64,000 bases of DNA from Azophilus sp965221755 (GCA_965221755.1 OZ244921.1:744001-808000); one strand, 5' to 3'. Counted from the first letter of the stretch, positions 1 through 8,905 are shown. Translations and numbers: made by a program. Notes: a model not told the origin generated them from the letters alone.

Positions 1-1
1 G

Positions 2-3000
2 CCGGTCACGCTCGACGAAGCCCGCGCCTTCCTTGAGGCGCTCGAAGGCGCGCCGCTCATCATCAAGGCCGTCTCCGGCGGCGGCGGGCGCGGCCTGCGG
101 GTGGTCGCGGACGGCAGCGGCCTTGAGGCGGCGTTCTCCCGCTGCGCCTCCGAAGCGCAGCTGGCCTTCGGCAATCCGGCGCTTTACGTGGAGGAATGGC
201 TGGCCGGCGCCCGCCACATCGAAGTGCAGCTCCTCGGCGACGGCAGCGGCGCGGTCAGCCATCTCTGGGAGCGGGAGTGCAGCATTCAGCGCCGCCGCCA
301 GAAGATGGTGGAAATCGCCCCCTGCCCGCGCCTCGACGAGGCGTTGCGCAGCCGCCTCACCGAGGCGGCCGTGCGCTTGGCCGAGGCGGTCAGCTACCGC
401 AGCGCCGGCACCGTCGAATTTCTGGTCCGCAACGGCGATTGGGCGCCGCGCCTGGCCTTCATCGAAGCCAATGCCCGCCTGCAGGTGGAGCACACCGTCA
501 CCGAGGAGGTGACCGGCATCGACCTGGTGCGCGCCCAGTTGGAGATCGCCGACGGCCGCACCCTCGCCGAGCTCGGCCTGCGGCAAGCTGGCATCCCGGC
601 GCCCCAAGGCTTCGCCATTCAGGCGCGCATCAACATGGAGACTCTCGGCGAGGACGGCAGCGTCAAGCCGGCAGGCGGCACCCTGCGCCTGTTTGAACTG
701 CCCACCGGCCCCGGCGCACGCGCCGACAGCTTCGGCTACACGGGCTACGCCGCCAGTCCCGCCTTCGATTCCCTGCTCGCCAAGCTGGTGGTCCACGCCC
801 GTCAAGGCGGCTATGCCGCCGCCGTGCGCAAGGGCTACCGGGCGCTGTGCGAGACGCGCATCGAGGGGGTGGCCACCAACCTGGGCTTCCTGCGCAACCT
901 GTTCGCCGACCCGCAGTTCGCCGAGGCGGCGTTCGACACTGGATTCATTGATGCCAACTTGGAACGTCTGGCCCAGCCAACCCAGCACGGCACCCCAGCC
1001 CAGCGCCGCTCCCTCCGCGCCGGCGCGGAGGGAGCGGCATCCACCGCCGAGGCGTTGGCCGGCGCCAAGGTCGATGCGAGCGACCCGCTCGCCGTTCTCG
1101 ACCACGGCAAGTCCACCGCGATTGACGCCGCAGCAAGTCCCGCCGCAGCAAGTCCCGCCGCAGCGCCCAAGGCGCTTCCCATGGCGTCGGTCGGGGAGCT
1201 GCCGCCGGGCGTCGTCGCCGTGGCCGCGCCCATGCAGGGCACCGTCGTCGCCTTCGACGTCGGCGTTGGCGATGCGGTGTGGCGCGGGCGGCAGGTGCTG
1301 GTCATGGAAGCCATGAAGATGGAGCACGTGGTGCGCGCCGAAGCCAGCGGCACGGTGCAGCGCCTCGGCGCCAATGTCGGCGACGCCGTGTTGGAAGGCC
1401 ATCCGCTGATTGTCCTTGCCGAAGCCGCTGTCGAGGCCCCGGCGGAGGACGGCGGCGAAAACCTGGACTTGGACCGGGTGCGCCCGGACCTTGCCGAAGT
1501 CCTCGAGCGCCGGGCCGCAGGCCATGACGAGAACCGTCCCGAAGCCGTGGCCAAGCGGCGGCGAACCGGCCATCGCACCGCTCGGGAGAACATCGCCGAC
1601 CTCTGCGATGCAGGCACCTTCATCGAGTACGGCTCGGTGGTGGTCGCCGGGCAGCGGCGGCGGCGCAGCATGGCGGACCTCATCAAGAACACCACCGGCG
1701 ACGGCATGGTCTGCGGCCTCGGCCAAGTCAACGGCCATCTGTTCGGCCCCGAGCGGGCCCGGGCCATGCTCATGTCCTACGACTACATGGTGCTGGCAGG
1801 CACCCAAGGCATGAAGAACCACGCCAAGAAGGACCGCCTGTTCGAGTTGGCCGAACAGTTCCGCCTGCCCACCGTGCTGTTCGCCGAGGGCGGCGGCGGA
1901 CGGCCCGGCGACACCGACGGCACCGGCGTGGCGGGCCTCGACTGCTGGGCCTTCACCTACTTCGCCCGCCTGTCGGGGCTGGTGCCCATCGTCGGCATCA
2001 CCACCGGCCGCTGCTTCGCGGGCAACGCGGTGCTGCTGGCCTGCTGCGACGTCATCATCGCCACCGAGGACGCCAACATCGGCATCGGCGGCCCCGCCAT
2101 GATCGAGGGCGGCGGCTTGGGCATCTTCAAGCCCGAGGAGGTCGGCCCGATGTCGGTGCAGCGGCCCAACGGGGTGGTGGACATCGCGGTCGTCGATGAG
2201 GCGGAAGCGGTGGCCGTCGCCAAGCGGTATCTCTCCTACTTCCAGGGGCCGATGGCCGAGTGGGAGGCGCCCGACGAGCGCAGGCTGCGCTTCATCGTGC
2301 CGGAAAACCGCCTGCGCTGCTACGACATGCGCGAGGTGATCGAGGGCATGGCCGACCTGGGCTCCATGCTCGAAATCCGCAAGGACTGGGGCGCGGGCAT
2401 CCACACCGCCTTCATCCGCGTGGAGGGCCGTCCCTTGGGCGTCATCGCCAATAACCCCGGCCACCTCTCCGGCGCCATCGACTCCGACGGCGCCGACAAG
2501 GGCGCCCGCTTCCTGCAGCTCTGCGATGCCTTCGACATCCCCGTCCTCAGCCTGTGCGACTGCCCCGGCATCATGGTTGGCCCCGAGTCGGAGAGGACCG
2601 CCTTGGTGCGCCACGCCGGGCGCATGTTCGTGGTCGGGGCCAACATCGACGTGCCGCTGATGACCATCGTCACCCGCAAGGCCTACGGCTTGGGCGCCCA
2701 AGCCATGGCCGGCGGCAGCTTCAAGGCGCCGCTGTTCACCGTCACCTGGCCGACCGGCGAGTTCGGCGGCATGGGCCTCGAAGGCGCGGTGAAGCTGGGC
2801 TACCGCAAGGAGCTGCAGGCCATCGAGGATGCCGCCGAACGCAAGGCCGCCTTCGAGACGATGGTGGCCGACATGTACGAGCGCGGCAAAGCCGTCAACG
2901 CCGCCTCCCACTTCGAACTCGACGAGGTCATCGACCCGGCGGACTCCCGCAAGTGGATCAGCGCCGGCCTGCGGTCCCTGCCGCCACGGCCGCCGCGGAC

Positions 3001-3034
3001 GCACAAGAAACGACCCAACGTGGACACTTGGTAG
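2..3034 (+). CDS. Single-chain biotin-dependent acyl-CoA carboxylase (BC-BCCP-CT), 5' partial
   Basis: The frame is open from base 2, so the start lies outside the window; 1,010 residues are visible. Residues 1 to about 300 are the C-terminal part of a biotin carboxylase: the ATP-grasp glycine loop KAVSGGGGRG begins at residue 22 and the catalytic stretch EANARLQVEH lies near 155. An Ala/Pro-rich linker (near 380) leads to a biotin carrier domain with the biotinyl-lysine motif EAMKMEH near 435. Residues from about 487 to the end are a carboxyltransferase, with FAEGGGGRPGD near 628 and GRCFAGNA near 670. It should carboxylate an acyl-CoA using ATP and bicarbonate in the cytoplasm. The fusion order resembles the long-chain-type (LCC) single-chain carboxylases. 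The substrate cannot be read from sequence. Confidence 0.93.
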   Translation, partial: PVTLDEARAFLEALEGAPLIIKAVSGGGGRGLRVVADGSGLEAAFSRCASEAQLAFGNPALYVEEWLAGARHIEVQLLGDGSGAVSHLWERECSIQRRRQKMVEIAPCPRLDEALRSRLTEAAVRLAEAVSYRSAGTVEFLVRNGDWAPRLAFIEANARLQVEHTVTEEVTGIDLVRAQLEIADGRTLAELGLRQAGIPAPQGFAIQARINMETLGEDGSVKPAGGTLRLFELPTGPGARADSFGYTGYAASPAFDSLLAKLVVHARQGGYAAAVRKGYRALCETRIEGVATNLGFLRNLFADPQFAEAAFDTGFIDANLERLAQPTQHGTPAQRRSLRAGAEGAASTAEALAGAKVDASDPLAVLDHGKSTAIDAAASPAAASPAAAPKALPMASVGELPPGVVAVAAPMQGTVVAFDVGVGDAVWRGRQVLVMEAMKMEHVVRAEASGTVQRLGANVGDAVLEGHPLIVLAEAAVEAPAEDGGENLDLDRVRPDLAEVLERRAAGHDENRPEAVAKRRRTGHRTARENIADLCDAGTFIEYGSVVVAGQRRRRSMADLIKNTTGDGMVCGLGQVNGHLFGPERARAMLMSYDYMVLAGTQGMKNHAKKDRLFELAEQFRLPTVLFAEGGGGRPGDTDGTGVAGLDCWAFTYFARLSGLVPIVGITTGRCFAGNAVLLACCDVIIATEDANIGIGGPAMIEGGGLGIFKPEEVGPMSVQRPNGVVDIAVVDEAEAVAVAKRYLSYFQGPMAEWEAPDERRLRFIVPENRLRCYDMREVIEGMADLGSMLEIRKDWGAGIHTAFIRVEGRPLGVIANNPGHLSGAIDSDGADKGARFLQLCDAFDIPVLSLCDCPGIMVGPESERTALVRHAGRMFVVGANIDVPLMTIVTRKAYGLGAQAMAGGSFKAPLFTVTWPTGEFGGMGLEGAVKLGYRKELQAIEDAAERKAAFETMVADMYERGKAVNAASHFELDEVIDPADSRKWISAGLRSLPPRPPRTHKKRPNVDTW

Positions 3035-3224
3035 ATCTCGCATGACATCGCCCCTGCCGCAAACATGATGGGCTGCGGCCATGTCCAATGAGACTGATCG
3101 CGGTTTGGATCCCAAATTCCAAGCCATCATCGGCGCCGGCGCAGCCTCTGCAGCTCCGGGGGGCTCAGCGGCGGCAAGTGAAGTGCGGGTGCGACGGTTG
3201 CTTTCCGTTTGAACCAATGCCGGC

Positions 3225-3503
3225 TTATGGCGGGCTTTCCTTCGCCGAATCCACGCGTTGTTCGTGTACCGGGGACTTATCAGCGCCATCAGTTCCAAGA
3301 ATTTGATCGGCAAGGATGGCCAAGTCGCCTCTCGGAGGTTCTTTTGCCTCCGCAGCAATCTCCCTCAGCTTGTTCACTGGCGTCTCGCCCAATACACCGA
3401 TGACCATTGGCAACGCGGCCGTGCGCGACCGAAGCTTGTCCGCGTCAACGCCATGGGACTCGAGAAAACGCCTGACCCGCCACAACTCACCTAGATAAAG
3501 AGG
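3225..3503 (-). pseudogene. Uncharacterised open frame, probable gene fragment
   Basis: An open minus-strand frame of about 92 codons has protein-like composition (for example LWRVRRFLESHGVDADKL and TPVNKLREIAAEAK, helical and charged). It has no ATG start: the frame enters after a stop at 3504-3506, and the only early start codon is TTG at 3485. No family is recognised. It may be the C-terminal remnant of a larger protein whose 5' part is lost, or a chance frame. Confidence 0.25.
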
Positions 3504-3525
3504 CTACAGATCCTGCCTTCGGCAC

Positions 3526-3692
3526 GTCGCTGCCGACGATCTCCCCAGCCTTGCCAAGCACGGCCTGATTGTGGCGCCCAATCCCGACGGAGCGGCCCGA
3601 GGCCACTGGCGGCATGGGCGGCGTGGAGCTCAATCGCGACTGGAGCGCATTCACCCAGCCGGCCACCGCCATCGGCAATCCGGTGACCGCTC
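3526..3692 (+). pseudogene. Remnant of M14-family zinc carboxypeptidase
   Basis: Two overlapping plus frames together recall the active-site region of M14 metallocarboxypeptidases. One frame reads LAKHGLIVAPNPDGAARGHWR, matching the family NPDG..RGH.R block. The next frame continues GGVELNRDWSAFTQPAT, matching the family G.dLNR.W block. The junction (about 3600-3620) needs a frameshift. Neither end continues into the rest of a carboxypeptidase (no upstream HxxE region, no downstream His/Glu region). A short decayed fragment fits best. The assignment rests on two motifs only. Confidence 0.45.
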
Positions 3693-3836
3693 AACGAGTT
3701 TCAACGGGCCAATTTCCTATGAGCATTGAAGAGATTGGCTCTATCGCCGCATTTCACCGCCGAGTAGCGTGTTGCGGGAAGGGTGGGTGGCCGCTGCGCA
3801 CCCGGGAAACGGAACCGGACGTGATAGGATGAAGAC

Positions 3837-4151
3837 ATGTCAAAGGACACCCTCACCATAGGCGGAATGCTCGTGACCGGCATCATTGGGCTGGCTGGAT
3901 TGATGCTGCACCAAAGCGGAAACATTGCCGAACTGCGCACGGATGTACGCGCGGACATCGCGAAACTGCACATGGAAATGCACAATGAAATCGGCGAACT
4001 GCGAACCGAGATGCGCACCGAAATCAAAGCGCAATCGAACCGGATCAAGGAACTCCAGCAGCGGGTGGTTCGTATCGAAGGGCGTGTGGCGCGCATGGAA
4101 GGCTTGCTCGAGGGGCTTCGCCCCACGTTGGCCACCGCCCCGGCCGCATAG
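3837..4151 (+). CDS. Small membrane-anchored coiled-coil protein
   Basis: The 104-residue protein starts at ATG 3837 with a weak AGGA nearby. Residues about 7-25 (IGGMLVTGIIGLAGLMLHQ) form one hydrophobic segment, followed by a long charged helix in which AELRTDVRADIAKLH, GELRTEMRTEIKAQ and KELQQRVVRIEGRVARMEG repeat with a coiled-coil-like period. It is probably an inner-membrane anchored coiled coil of the type often annotated as hypothetical; no function is assigned. It is convergent with the secretion operon that ends 6 bases downstream on the other strand. Confidence 0.7.
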   Translation: MSKDTLTIGGMLVTGIIGLAGLMLHQSGNIAELRTDVRADIAKLHMEMHNEIGELRTEMRTEIKAQSNRIKELQQRVVRIEGRVARMEGLLEGLRPTLATAPAA

Positions 4152-4157
4152 CGCACC

Positions 4158-4739
4158 CTACTCCGATTCAGCCGGGATGCCGGTGAAGTAGGCCGATACG
4201 ATCATCAGCAGGCGGCTGTTCTGGGGCACGAGGTCAAGGCGGTTGACCACCAGCTTGCGGGGGTGGGTGGCGATCCTGTGCAGCAGCTGCAGCTCCGCGC
4301 CCTGCCGGTATCCGGCATTGACTTGGGCTTGGATTTGCCACAGACCCGGCACGTCCGGCACCGGCTGGCTGACGCCCGATTGAATGCGCATGTTGCGCAA
4401 CTCAAGGGGTTTGAGCAACTCCTGCAAGTTGGCCTGCAGGCTGGCCTCGGCGAGGCCTTGGGTCTCCGCCTCCCAGAACAGGACGCTCAACCGCTCATTG
4501 CGCAACCGCTCGGCGGCCAGCAGTTCGCTCCACTGCGCCTGGCCGCGCAACCGCTCGGCGCGGGCGAAGCGGTCAGCGCCGTCAACGTAGCCCGCACGGG
4601 CCGCTCCCACCCTGTCCCCCTGCGCCAGCACGGCGTAGAGGAGGACGATGAAGGCCGCCGCCCAAGCGCCAAGGCGCAGCCGCAAATTGGCCGCCAGTTC
4701 CGAGCGCAGCCGCTGCCAAGCCGCCTTCAGGCCATTCAT
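4158..4739 (-). CDS. gspM: Type II secretion system protein M
   Basis: This 193-residue protein has one N-terminal membrane segment (residues about 25-42, LGAWAAAFIVLLYAVLA) and a periplasmic domain with a ferredoxin-like C-terminal half, the usual GspM layout and size. GspM joins GspL in the inner-membrane platform of the secretion machine. Its ATG overlaps the gspL stop as ATGA, so translation is probably coupled. It is the last gene of the gspEFGHIJKLM series. GspM proteins are weakly conserved, so the call depends on gene order as much as on sequence. Confidence 0.8.
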   Translation of the reverse strand: MNGLKAAWQRLRSELAANLRLRLGAWAAAFIVLLYAVLAQGDRVGAARAGYVDGADRFARAERLRGQAQWSELLAAERLRNERLSVLFWEAETQGLAEASLQANLQELLKPLELRNMRIQSGVSQPVPDVPGLWQIQAQVNAGYRQGAELQLLHRIATHPRKLVVNRLDLVPQNSRLLMIVSAYFTGIPAESE

Positions 4740-5800
4740 CGCGCCACCTGCATCGTCAGCTCAACGCGGTTTTGGCCGCGGGCCTGCTCCACGCGCACGT
4801 CGGCGAGCAAGGGCAGCGCCTCCATGAGCCGCACGTACTGCACCGGATCGGCGGCCGGATCCTCAACCACCACTTTGAGCTCGCCCTGCTGATAGCGCCA
4901 AGCGGCGAAGCGCGCTTCGGGGTTCGGCAGCGTTTTGTCGATCAGGCCCATCAGGTGGGCCTGCGACGGTTCGCGCAGCAGGTCGTCAAGCCGGTCGTTG
5001 ATGCCGCTCAAGCGCCGCTGCTCATTGCGCGCCGCCATGAAGGGAGCCACCTCCTCCTGAATGGCGGCGAAGTCGCGGTCCGCGCCCTGGCCGGCGAGCG
5101 TCAGCCGCCAGTGTCGGCCCTCCTGCCAAACCAGCAGCGTGGACAGCGCCAAGGCGAGCCCCGCCGCCACGCGCAGTTCGTTGGCCACCAGCCATTCCCG
5201 GGGCGACATCCGCGCCGCCCAAGGCTCGGCCAGCAGCGCATCGATTTCGACCGCTTCCTCGGCGATGCCCTGGCGCTCAGCGAACAGGGCCACGCGTTGC
5301 GCCGAGGGCCGCTCCAAGGACCAAACGGCGCTGCGCAGCAGGCCGTCCCGCCAATACTGGATTTCATGGCCCTCCGCGCACTTCTGCACGCAAAGGCCGG
5401 TGGCCTGACGGGGACGGAACACCGATTCCGGCAGCACGAGGCAGCGCGCCGCGTCCGCACCGGCCTGCTCAAGGCGGTCGCGCATCGCTTCGCGGTCCAC
5501 GACTTCGGCATCCCAGTACCAAACCATGGCGTCGCCGTCCGCCCAAACGACATGGTGTTCGGTGCGGTCGAACGGGCTCCATCCCGGCACCTGCAGCTTG
5601 ACCGCCGCCTGCCGCCGCGCCCGAGGGACGTGATCAAAATTCTCGCAGCGGTACATGCACAGGCCGCGGCCCAAAATCCAATGGGCGCTGAGCGACGGCT
5701 GCGGCAGGCGCGTTGCGCCGCGGCGGCCCTGAATGAAGTTCGGACGCCTAGAGAAGCGCCGTCGCAAGTCTTGGAGGCTCTTGCGCATCATGTCCGGCAA
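4736..5800 (-). CDS. gspL: Type II secretion system protein L
   Basis: The 354-residue protein has a cytoplasmic actin-like N-terminal part (to about residue 210), one membrane segment (about 212-228, VAAGLALALSTLLVW) and a periplasmic ferredoxin-like tail, as in GspL/PilN-type assembly proteins. GspL links the GspE ATPase to GspM in the inner membrane. The reading frame overlaps the end of gspK by 53 bases; the internal Met codons at 5791 and 5788 are alternative starts. The basic N-terminus (RRRFSRRPNFIQGRRGATR) is long for the family, which is why the start is uncertain. Confidence 0.8.
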   Translation of the reverse strand: MPDMMRKSLQDLRRRFSRRPNFIQGRRGATRLPQPSLSAHWILGRGLCMYRCENFDHVPRARRQAAVKLQVPGWSPFDRTEHHVVWADGDAMVWYWDAEVVDREAMRDRLEQAGADAARCLVLPESVFRPRQATGLCVQKCAEGHEIQYWRDGLLRSAVWSLERPSAQRVALFAERQGIAEEAVEIDALLAEPWAARMSPREWLVANELRVAAGLALALSTLLVWQEGRHWRLTLAGQGADRDFAAIQEEVAPFMAARNEQRRLSGINDRLDDLLREPSQAHLMGLIDKTLPNPEARFAAWRYQQGELKVVVEDPAADPVQYVRLMEALPLLADVRVEQARGQNRVELTMQVAR

Positions 5801-6791
5801 CCGGCTCCCAATACTGATAGTCCCTGCGCCACGGGGCGCTCTCCCCGTAGGGCGTCATCTCCAAACCCACCAGCCATCGCCCGCCCCGCCCCGGGCGCCA
5901 CAGCATCAGCCGCACGAAGCTTGAGGGCAGCCGCAATATCTGGTCATCCGGGACGTCCACCGTGGAGCCGGTGAGTTCCCGCAGTTGCAGCGAACGCCAA
6001 ACCGGCCCCTGCAGGCGCTGGTCGGCGACCGCCTTGGCCGCCTCCCGATCCACCTCCAGCACCGCGGCGGCGACTTCAAGGGGCATGGTGTTGAAATTGT
6101 AGCCCGCCAGCGGGCGCGAGGTCAGCAGGGGCAAAAGCGCGCGCTGCTGCGAAGCGGCCAGCATTTGATCCACGCCCAGGACGCGCTTCATCTCAACCGG
6201 CGTGGCCATGATCCAATTGGCTGGCGGCATCCGGCCCGCGCGCCGGTAGGCCAGGCGCTCGGCGCCGCCCAGCGCCAGCTCGTGATCCGCGTCCACATAG
6301 TCCTTGATGCGTCCCACGAGTCGGCTGCGATCGGCCGGGCCGACGCCAAGCCAGCGCAGCAAGGCGGCGAACGACGGCGCTTCCGGCCGGTTGATCGACA
6401 CCAGCCCATACTCATCCTGGGCGGCAAAGTAAACGCCGTCCAAACCTTGGTAAACCGTGCCGTTCATCCAAAACTCGCCGTCACCGACGGGCGGCAGGTC
6501 GTCCGGACTGAGTTCGGCAAAGCGCTGCTCCGTCTCCAGCAGCAGCCCCCGGTAGTTCATTCGGTTGGTGGCGAGCAGGTAAAGCAGGGTCGCCTCCGCG
6601 CTGCGCAAGGCCAAGTCCTCGTCAATGGCGCGCTTGATGCCGGCCGCCTGCGCCACGTTGGCCTCGGCCACGGCATTGATGTAGGCGGCAAGCACCGCCA
6701 GCGCGGCGAGAATCCACAAAGTCGCCACCAGGATGAAGCCTTGGCCGGCCTTTCCCCCGCCGGCCCCGCCGCATCGGCCCCAGCGGTTCAC
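5748..6791 (-). CDS. gspK: Type II secretion minor pseudopilin K
   Basis: GspK caps the pseudopilus tip. The start chosen is GTG 6791, which overlaps the gspJ stop as GTGA, giving 347 residues; longer in-frame starts would run through gspJ. The prepilin-type N-terminus is GQGFILVATLWILAALAVLAA, with cleavage expected after the Gly before Phe. Unlike the other pseudopilins it lacks Glu at position +5, which is normal for GspK. The body contains the helical domain typical of GspK (LGVGPADRSRLVGRIKDYVDAD, shared with helix-hairpin-helix-like segments). Confidence 0.88.
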   Translation of the reverse strand: MNRWGRCGGAGGGKAGQGFILVATLWILAALAVLAAYINAVAEANVAQAAGIKRAIDEDLALRSAEATLLYLLATNRMNYRGLLLETEQRFAELSPDDLPPVGDGEFWMNGTVYQGLDGVYFAAQDEYGLVSINRPEAPSFAALLRWLGVGPADRSRLVGRIKDYVDADHELALGGAERLAYRRAGRMPPANWIMATPVEMKRVLGVDQMLAASQQRALLPLLTSRPLAGYNFNTMPLEVAAAVLEVDREAAKAVADQRLQGPVWRSLQLRELTGSTVDVPDDQILRLPSSFVRLMLWRPGRGGRWLVGLEMTPYGESAPWRRDYQYWEPVAGHDAQEPPRLATALL

Positions 6792-7393
6792 AACGGCTCC
6801 AGAAAGTTGGCCACCGGCACCGGGTGCAGGCTCAGGTGGGCCGACAGGAGCGTGCGGCCATCTGCGCCGACCAGCCGCACCTGGCCGGGGATCCATTCCC
6901 GCGCGACCGCGGCCTGGGGCCAGCTCGGGCGCCAAACGCCAGCGCGGTCGGCGTATTCGAAGCGCAGCGCTTGGCCCGGCGCGCGCAGCACGGTCCAAGC
7001 CGCGGCATCGGCCTCGGAGCCGCCCGATTCCGCGTAGCGCAGGGACTCGCCGTCCGCCTCAATGGACCAACGCGCTGCCCGCGGCAGGCCCGGCTCGGCG
7101 CCGAGCGGCTCCAAGGTGATGCCGGCAAAGGACGCCGCATCGCCGGCAAACGCCCGCTGCGGATCGAGGTAGGGCATCATGCTGCGCACCGACGAGGCAA
7201 ACCAGTGCTGCTGCTGGTGCGCCTCGGCGGCCCGGCTGGCGTGGCGCCGGGCCGCATCGCTGCTCGACAAAAAGAAGCCCAAGCCTTGAACCAGCAACGT
7301 GGCCAGCAACGAGGCCAGCACCAGCACCACCAGCATTTCCAGCAGGGAAAGGCCCATCGAGCGGCCCGCCAGGCGCTGCGGCGGCCCGCTCAT
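6788..7393 (-). CDS. gspJ: Type II secretion minor pseudopilin J
   Basis: The start is ATG 7393, overlapping the gspI stop as ATGA (201 residues); an upstream frame extension lies inside gspI and is rejected. The N-terminus MSGPPQRLAGRSMG|LSLLEMLVVLVLASLL is a class III prepilin leader with Glu at +5 and a hydrophobic helix. Leu instead of Phe follows the cleavage Gly. GspJ forms the tip complex with GspI and GspK. The remaining sequence is the usual globular C-terminal domain. Confidence 0.88.
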   Translation of the reverse strand: MSGPPQRLAGRSMGLSLLEMLVVLVLASLLATLLVQGLGFFLSSSDAARRHASRAAEAHQQQHWFASSVRSMMPYLDPQRAFAGDAASFAGITLEPLGAEPGLPRAARWSIEADGESLRYAESGGSEADAAAWTVLRAPGQALRFEYADRAGVWRPSWPQAAVAREWIPGQVRLVGADGRTLLSAHLSLHPVPVANFLEPL

Positions 7394-7950
7394 CGGAGCG
7401 TTTGCGGCCTGAGCAGTTGATGGCCGGCCACGCGCATGCGGTAGTCGCCAATCCTGCGGCCCGCTTCGCTGGCGCTCAGCTCGACGTCGTAAAGCCCGAT
7501 CTGGTAGCTGCCAAGGAATCCGGTGGTGGTTTGGCCCTGCCGATAGGGCTCCACCCGGCGCGCCGTCCACGTGAAGCGCATGCCGTCGATCTCGAACTCC
7601 CCGGCCGCCTCATCGGTCAGGTTGATGGCCGCCAACCGTTCGACGGCTTGGCGCACCAAGGGCGCTTGGCGCACGACGTCGCCCACCTTGACCAAGGCCG
7701 CGATGTTGGTGGCGTAGAGGCCGTACAGCGCCATGACGCCGCCAGCGAACACCGCCAAGGCGACGATCGCTTCGAGCATGGTGAAGCCCTGCTGGCCAAC
7801 GAGGCGCTGCCTGCGCGGACGAATGCGTCCGCCGCCTCGGCAGCGCGCGGGTTCGGGCGCGCAAGCCGGCCCATGCGGCGGCCCTGCCCGGCGATCGGGA
7901 AAGGCCCGGCGATCGGGAAAGGCCCGGCGATCGGCAAAACTAGCGGACAC
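7390..7950 (-). CDS. gspI: Type II secretion minor pseudopilin I with unusually long leader
   Basis: The core is a typical pseudopilin: GQQG|FTMLEAIVALAVFAGG, with the cleavage Gly, Phe at +1 and Glu at +5. What precedes it is odd. The nearest in-frame start codons are GTG 7950 (used here, 14 bases after the gspH stop) or TTG 7980, so the leader would be over 50 residues instead of the usual 6-20. It contains the repeated peptide DRRAFPDRRAFPDRRA, encoded by an 18-bp tandem repeat. The leader is Arg-rich and ends RPRRQRLVGQQG, so prepilin peptidase processing may still work. Confidence 0.85.
   Translation of the reverse strand: MSASFADRRAFPDRRAFPDRRAGPPHGPACAPEPARCRGGGRIRPRRQRLVGQQGFTMLEAIVALAVFAGGVMALYGLYATNIAALVKVGDVVRQAPLVRQAVERLAAINLTDEAAGEFEIDGMRFTWTARRVEPYRQGQTTTGFLGSYQIGLYDVELSASEAGRRIGDYRMRVAGHQLLRPQTLR
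7887..7939. repeat. 18-bp tandem repeat inside the gspI leader
   Basis: The 18-base unit CCCGGCGATCGGGAAAGG occurs at 7887-7904 and 7905-7922, with a third, truncated and diverging copy to 7939. The unit length is a multiple of three and keeps the gspI frame open, coding for the FPDRRA repeat. Confidence 0.9.
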
Positions 7951-7964
7951 CGCAGACCTGCCGA

Positions 7965-8381
7965 CTAGCGGGCACGGCAAAAAGGCGGTTCAAGATCGTA
8001 CACGGTGCGCTGGCCGCGGGGGTCGGTCAAGGTCAGGCGGGCGCCCAGGCAAACGCCGTTGGGCCGCACCAGCAGCGGCCGGTCCAGCTCGAAGCCCCAG
8101 TCGGCAGGCAACTCCAAATCGCGCTTCAAATAGCCCGCGCCGGGGCCGTCGCCCTCCAAGGCCGCGGCGGGCCAGACGATGAGGCCTTGTCCGCTCAACA
8201 GCGCATCGGCCCCGAGGCGGGCAATCCGGTCGAGGGCGAGGTCGCGATCGGCGCGCCGGGTGGCGGCGGCGTAGAGGTTCTGCAGGTTGGGCAACGCCAG
8301 CGCCCCGACGATGCCGAGGATGACCAGCACCACAACCAACTCGATCAGGGTGAAGCCGCCTATGCGTTTTCGCCGGTTCAA
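7965..8381 (-). CDS. gspH: Type II secretion minor pseudopilin H
   Basis: With TTG 8381 as start the protein has 138 residues and a short leader, MNRRKRIG|GFTLIELVVVLVILGIVG, typical of GspH. ATG 8432 is also in frame but would overlap gspG by 32 bases and give a 25-residue leader. Glu at +5 and the long hydrophobic helix are present. The C-terminal part ends TLTDPRGQRTVYDLEPPFCRAR, in the position of the GspH beta domain. GspH is the linker between the pseudopilus shaft and tip. Confidence 0.85.
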   Translation of the reverse strand: MNRRKRIGGFTLIELVVVLVILGIVGALALPNLQNLYAAATRRADRDLALDRIARLGADALLSGQGLIVWPAAALEGDGPGAGYLKRDLELPADWGFELDRPLLVRPNGVCLGARLTLTDPRGQRTVYDLEPPFCRAR

Positions 8382-8400
8382 GCCAAGGCGTTCCGGAAGA

Positions 8401-8889
8401 CTACTGCCCCGGCAGATAGCCCACGTCGGCATTGATGCCCTCGCCCCCGTTCAGGGCGTCCGCGCCCAGCGAATAAAGCGCAAAGCCCTGCAGATTCTCG
8501 GCCGGAAATTGGTAAACGTAGGCGGTGCGCCAAGGGTCCAACGGCAGTTCATCCTCAAGGTAGGGCCCGTCCCAGTAATCGGCGACTTCCGGCGGGGCGG
8601 CCATCAAGGCGCCCAAGCCCTGGGCGGTGGACGGATACTGGCCGACGTCGAGGCGATAGGTCTGCAGTGCGCTCTTCAACATCTTCACTTGGGTTTCGGC
8701 GGCCTTGATCTTGGAGCTGTCCACCCGGCCGAACAGGCGCGGCCCCACCAAGCCCGTGAGCAGGCCGAGTATGACCAGCACCACCATGAGCTCGATCAGC
8801 GAGAAGCCCCCGTCGCGCAGGGCCGGCCGGCTGCGCCGCAACCGAGCTCCTGGGGCCGGAGCGTTCGATTCGCCCGTCACTGCCGCCAT
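8401..8889 (-). CDS. gspG: Type II secretion major pseudopilin G
   Basis: This 162-residue protein is the shaft subunit of the pseudopilus. Leader and helix read RDG|GFSLIELMVVLVILGLL; the helix is followed by GPRLFGRVDSSKIKAAETQ, then the QTYRLDVGQYPSTAQGLGAL stretch and the DPWRTAYVYQFP segment, all hallmarks of GspG. The leader is longer than usual (about 27 residues). It starts 16 bases after the gspF stop. It is the best conserved pseudopilin of the operon. Confidence 0.95.
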   Translation of the reverse strand: MAAVTGESNAPAPGARLRRSRPALRDGGFSLIELMVVLVILGLLTGLVGPRLFGRVDSSKIKAAETQVKMLKSALQTYRLDVGQYPSTAQGLGALMAAPPEVADYWDGPYLEDELPLDPWRTAYVYQFPAENLQGFALYSLGADALNGGEGINADVGYLPGQ

Positions 8890-8905
8890 GGCCTTTCCCG
8901 CGTCA

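Larger units (their letters stand above)
3035..3836. other. Decayed intergenic region
   Basis: No intact gene is convincing here. The region holds a 43-codon plus-strand reading frame (3081-3212) of unknown meaning, an uncharacterised minus-strand open frame (3225-3503) and a plus-strand zinc-carboxypeptidase remnant (about 3526-3692). Fragments of different genes on opposite strands packed between two good genes suggest gene decay. Confidence 0.5.

Noticed and set aside
6792..6998. Upstream extension of gspK into gspJ
   Set aside because: GTG 6791 overlaps the gspJ stop in the usual coupled way and gives a normal prepilin leader.
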